In this document: in pieces, positions 63,852 through 64,000 of the stretch
How the letters are laid out: each line of letters opens with the position of its first letter
Position numbering within the stretch: the first letter of the stretch is position 1
Origin: a virus
DNA length: 64,000 nucleotides
Virus record (IMG/VR): IMGVR_UViG_3300036770_003758
Span: 38,211-102,210 of that record
Direction: 5' to 3' (one strand)
Translations under genes and position numbers: made by a program
Notes under the pieces: generated by a model
Database searches by the model: none
What the model was told of the DNA's origin: nothing
What the model saw: only the letters and a program-made list of their open reading frames with translations

Positions 63852-64000
63852 AATATTATAGCGTGTTTTTCGCTCTCCCCCTGCTGCTGCTCACCGATGC
63901 CCCGGCGCTCTCCTCCGTGGGCTGGCCGGGCGCGGTGATGCTGGCATTGGCCTTGCTTTTTGGCGGGGCGCGCAGGGGGCTTTCTCAGATATATATTAAC
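63848..64000 (+). CDS. Membrane protein, 3' end outside window
   Basis: ATGA overlap with the glycosyltransferase. Open to the right edge (51 codons). MKYYSVFFALPLLLLTDAPA, then AVMLALALLFGGARRGLSQI: two hydrophobic segments, GC-rich like its neighbours. Unknown family. Confidence 0.55.
   Translation, partial: MKYYSVFFALPLLLLTDAPALSSVGWPGAVMLALALLFGGARRGLSQIYIN

Noticed and set aside
1-64000. Prophage or plasmid interpretation
   Set aside because: No integrase, attachment repeat, partition or conjugation gene, rRNA or host housekeeping gene is visible; gene content is that of a lytic tailed phage.

Overview
The window is part of an AT-rich genome of a tailed bacteriophage, most likely a virus of Bacteroidota and plausibly a relative of the crAss-like phages (Crassvirales). 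The reasons are the large terminase, ~840-residue portal, acidic scaffold and capsid block read on one strand, opposite a block of replication genes (family B polymerase, Toprim primase, DnaB-like and SF2 helicases, UDG-like protein, ThyX, Sak4-like ATPase). Genes lack Shine-Dalgarno sites and instead carry a TAAAA box 8-12 nt before the start codon, and one Bacteroidota-type promoter (TTTG / TAnnTTTG) is visible. The placement is inferred from gene content and was not tested by a search. Both window ends cut through genes.

Layout. Positions 1-40,805 are read on the minus strand. From the left: membrane and possible lysis proteins, a MazG-like protein and a glycosyltransferase (0-2.4 kb); nucleotide and recombination genes (2.4-8.1 kb); the replication core (8.1-17.6 kb). 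At 17.6-24.0 kb lies a head-to-tail array of about 55 tiny genes of 26-73 codons, most joined by 4-nt stop/start overlaps and several clearly paralogous. From 24.1 to 30.1 kb are larger accessory proteins, including an FGE/SUMF1-like protein and a metallophosphatase. From 30.1 to 38.5 kb small genes alternate with gene-free segments full of perfect stems: structured elements at 32.6-33.1, 33.74-33.83, 34.56-34.69, 35.39-35.77 and 36.83-37.69 kb, a tRNA-like gene, and two 23-bp tandem sites near 38.1 kb. A KdsC-like phosphatase and two glycosyltransferases close the minus block.

The direction flips at about 40.83 kb. The plus block holds a winged-helix-like protein, small proteins, terminase, portal, scaffold, major capsid protein, connector-like and structural proteins, a holin-like protein, Ig-like adhesins and a 1,498-residue tail fibre. 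Within the fibre gene, at about 59.45 kb, base composition changes abruptly from AT-rich to GC-rich and stays so through a following glycosyltransferase to the right edge, indicating a mosaic receptor-binding module.

The most unusual content is the tiny-gene array and the cluster of large structured RNA candidates. I found no integrase, CRISPR array, rRNA or insertion sequence. All structural and family statements come from reading the sequence by eye; none was tested by search or folding software.
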